Shown: in pieces, positions 6,821 through 6,821 of the stretch | Position numbering within the stretch: position 1 is the stretch's first letter | Layout: every line of letters starts with the position of its first letter | NCBI GenBank assembly: GCA_003562145.1 | Contig: PWWA01000096.1 | Location: 1 to 6,821 of the forward strand | Direction of reading: 5' to 3' | DNA from: Candidatus Woesearchaeota archaeon | Lineage (GTDB): Archaea; Nanobdellota; Nanobdellia; Woesearchaeales; 21-14-0-10-32-9 | DNA length: 6,821 nt | The notes under the pieces: model-generated | The model's database searches: none | Seen by the model: the letters and a program-made list of their open reading frames with translations, nothing else | Told to the model about the DNA's origin: nothing | Translations under genes and position numbers: made by a program

Positions 6821-6821
6821 A

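Noticed and set aside
1..6821. tRNA, CRISPR, insertion-sequence ends, attachment sites, rho-independent terminators
   Set aside because: No cloverleaf, regularly spaced repeats, terminal inverted repeats or GC-stem plus T-run structures were noticed, and the continuous coding frame leaves no intergenic space.

Overview
The whole 6.8 kb window lies inside one gigantic plus-strand reading frame. It runs from base 2 to base 6820 (2273 sense codons) without a stop and is open at both ends, so neither the true start nor the stop codon is visible. No second gene, RNA gene, CRISPR array, insertion sequence or terminator could be supported. The protein is a mosaic of small domains joined by Pro/Ala/Lys/Glu-rich linkers. 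This is the hallmark of the 'large polyvalent proteins' of tailed phages and conjugative elements: multidomain proteins believed to enter the recipient cell with the DNA and to protect or establish it. The source is most likely a phage or prophage with a fairly GC-rich genome. The host cannot be named from this stretch.

Layout in window residue numbers (1 = codon at base 2). Residues 1-300: helical, Gly/Ala-rich region of unknown function. 353-405: charged coiled-coil-like stretch. 412-548: domain resembling the ADP-ribosyltransferase-like toxin/effector domains of polyvalent proteins (tentative). 547-597: Pro/Ala linker. 598-679: small helical module. 680-719: basic/proline linker. 734-947: DdrB-type ParB-superfamily domain with a D-G-H-G-R-L motif. 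948-1133: helical connector with three Q-x-x-[LM]-F motifs. 1161-1227 and 1253-1319: two small helical modules. 1339-1502: a two-part module seen in other phage giant proteins. 1516-1581: compact domain resembling the small DarA-related phage proteins. 1634-1842: helical domain with E-N-Y-F-P-H and S-F-L-K-Q-R-T-I signatures. 1864-2059: zinc metallopeptidase with H-E-I-G-H. 2064-2273: helical region that continues the same phage family and runs off the window.

How the parts may work together (inference): DdrB/DarA-like and ParB-like parts point to protection or handling of incoming phage DNA. The ART-like part, if active, would modify host targets. The metallopeptidase could cleave host proteins or process this polyprotein itself at its flexible linkers. 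The domains are AT-richer and more conserved-looking, while the linkers are GC-rich and low in complexity, as expected from modular shuffling.
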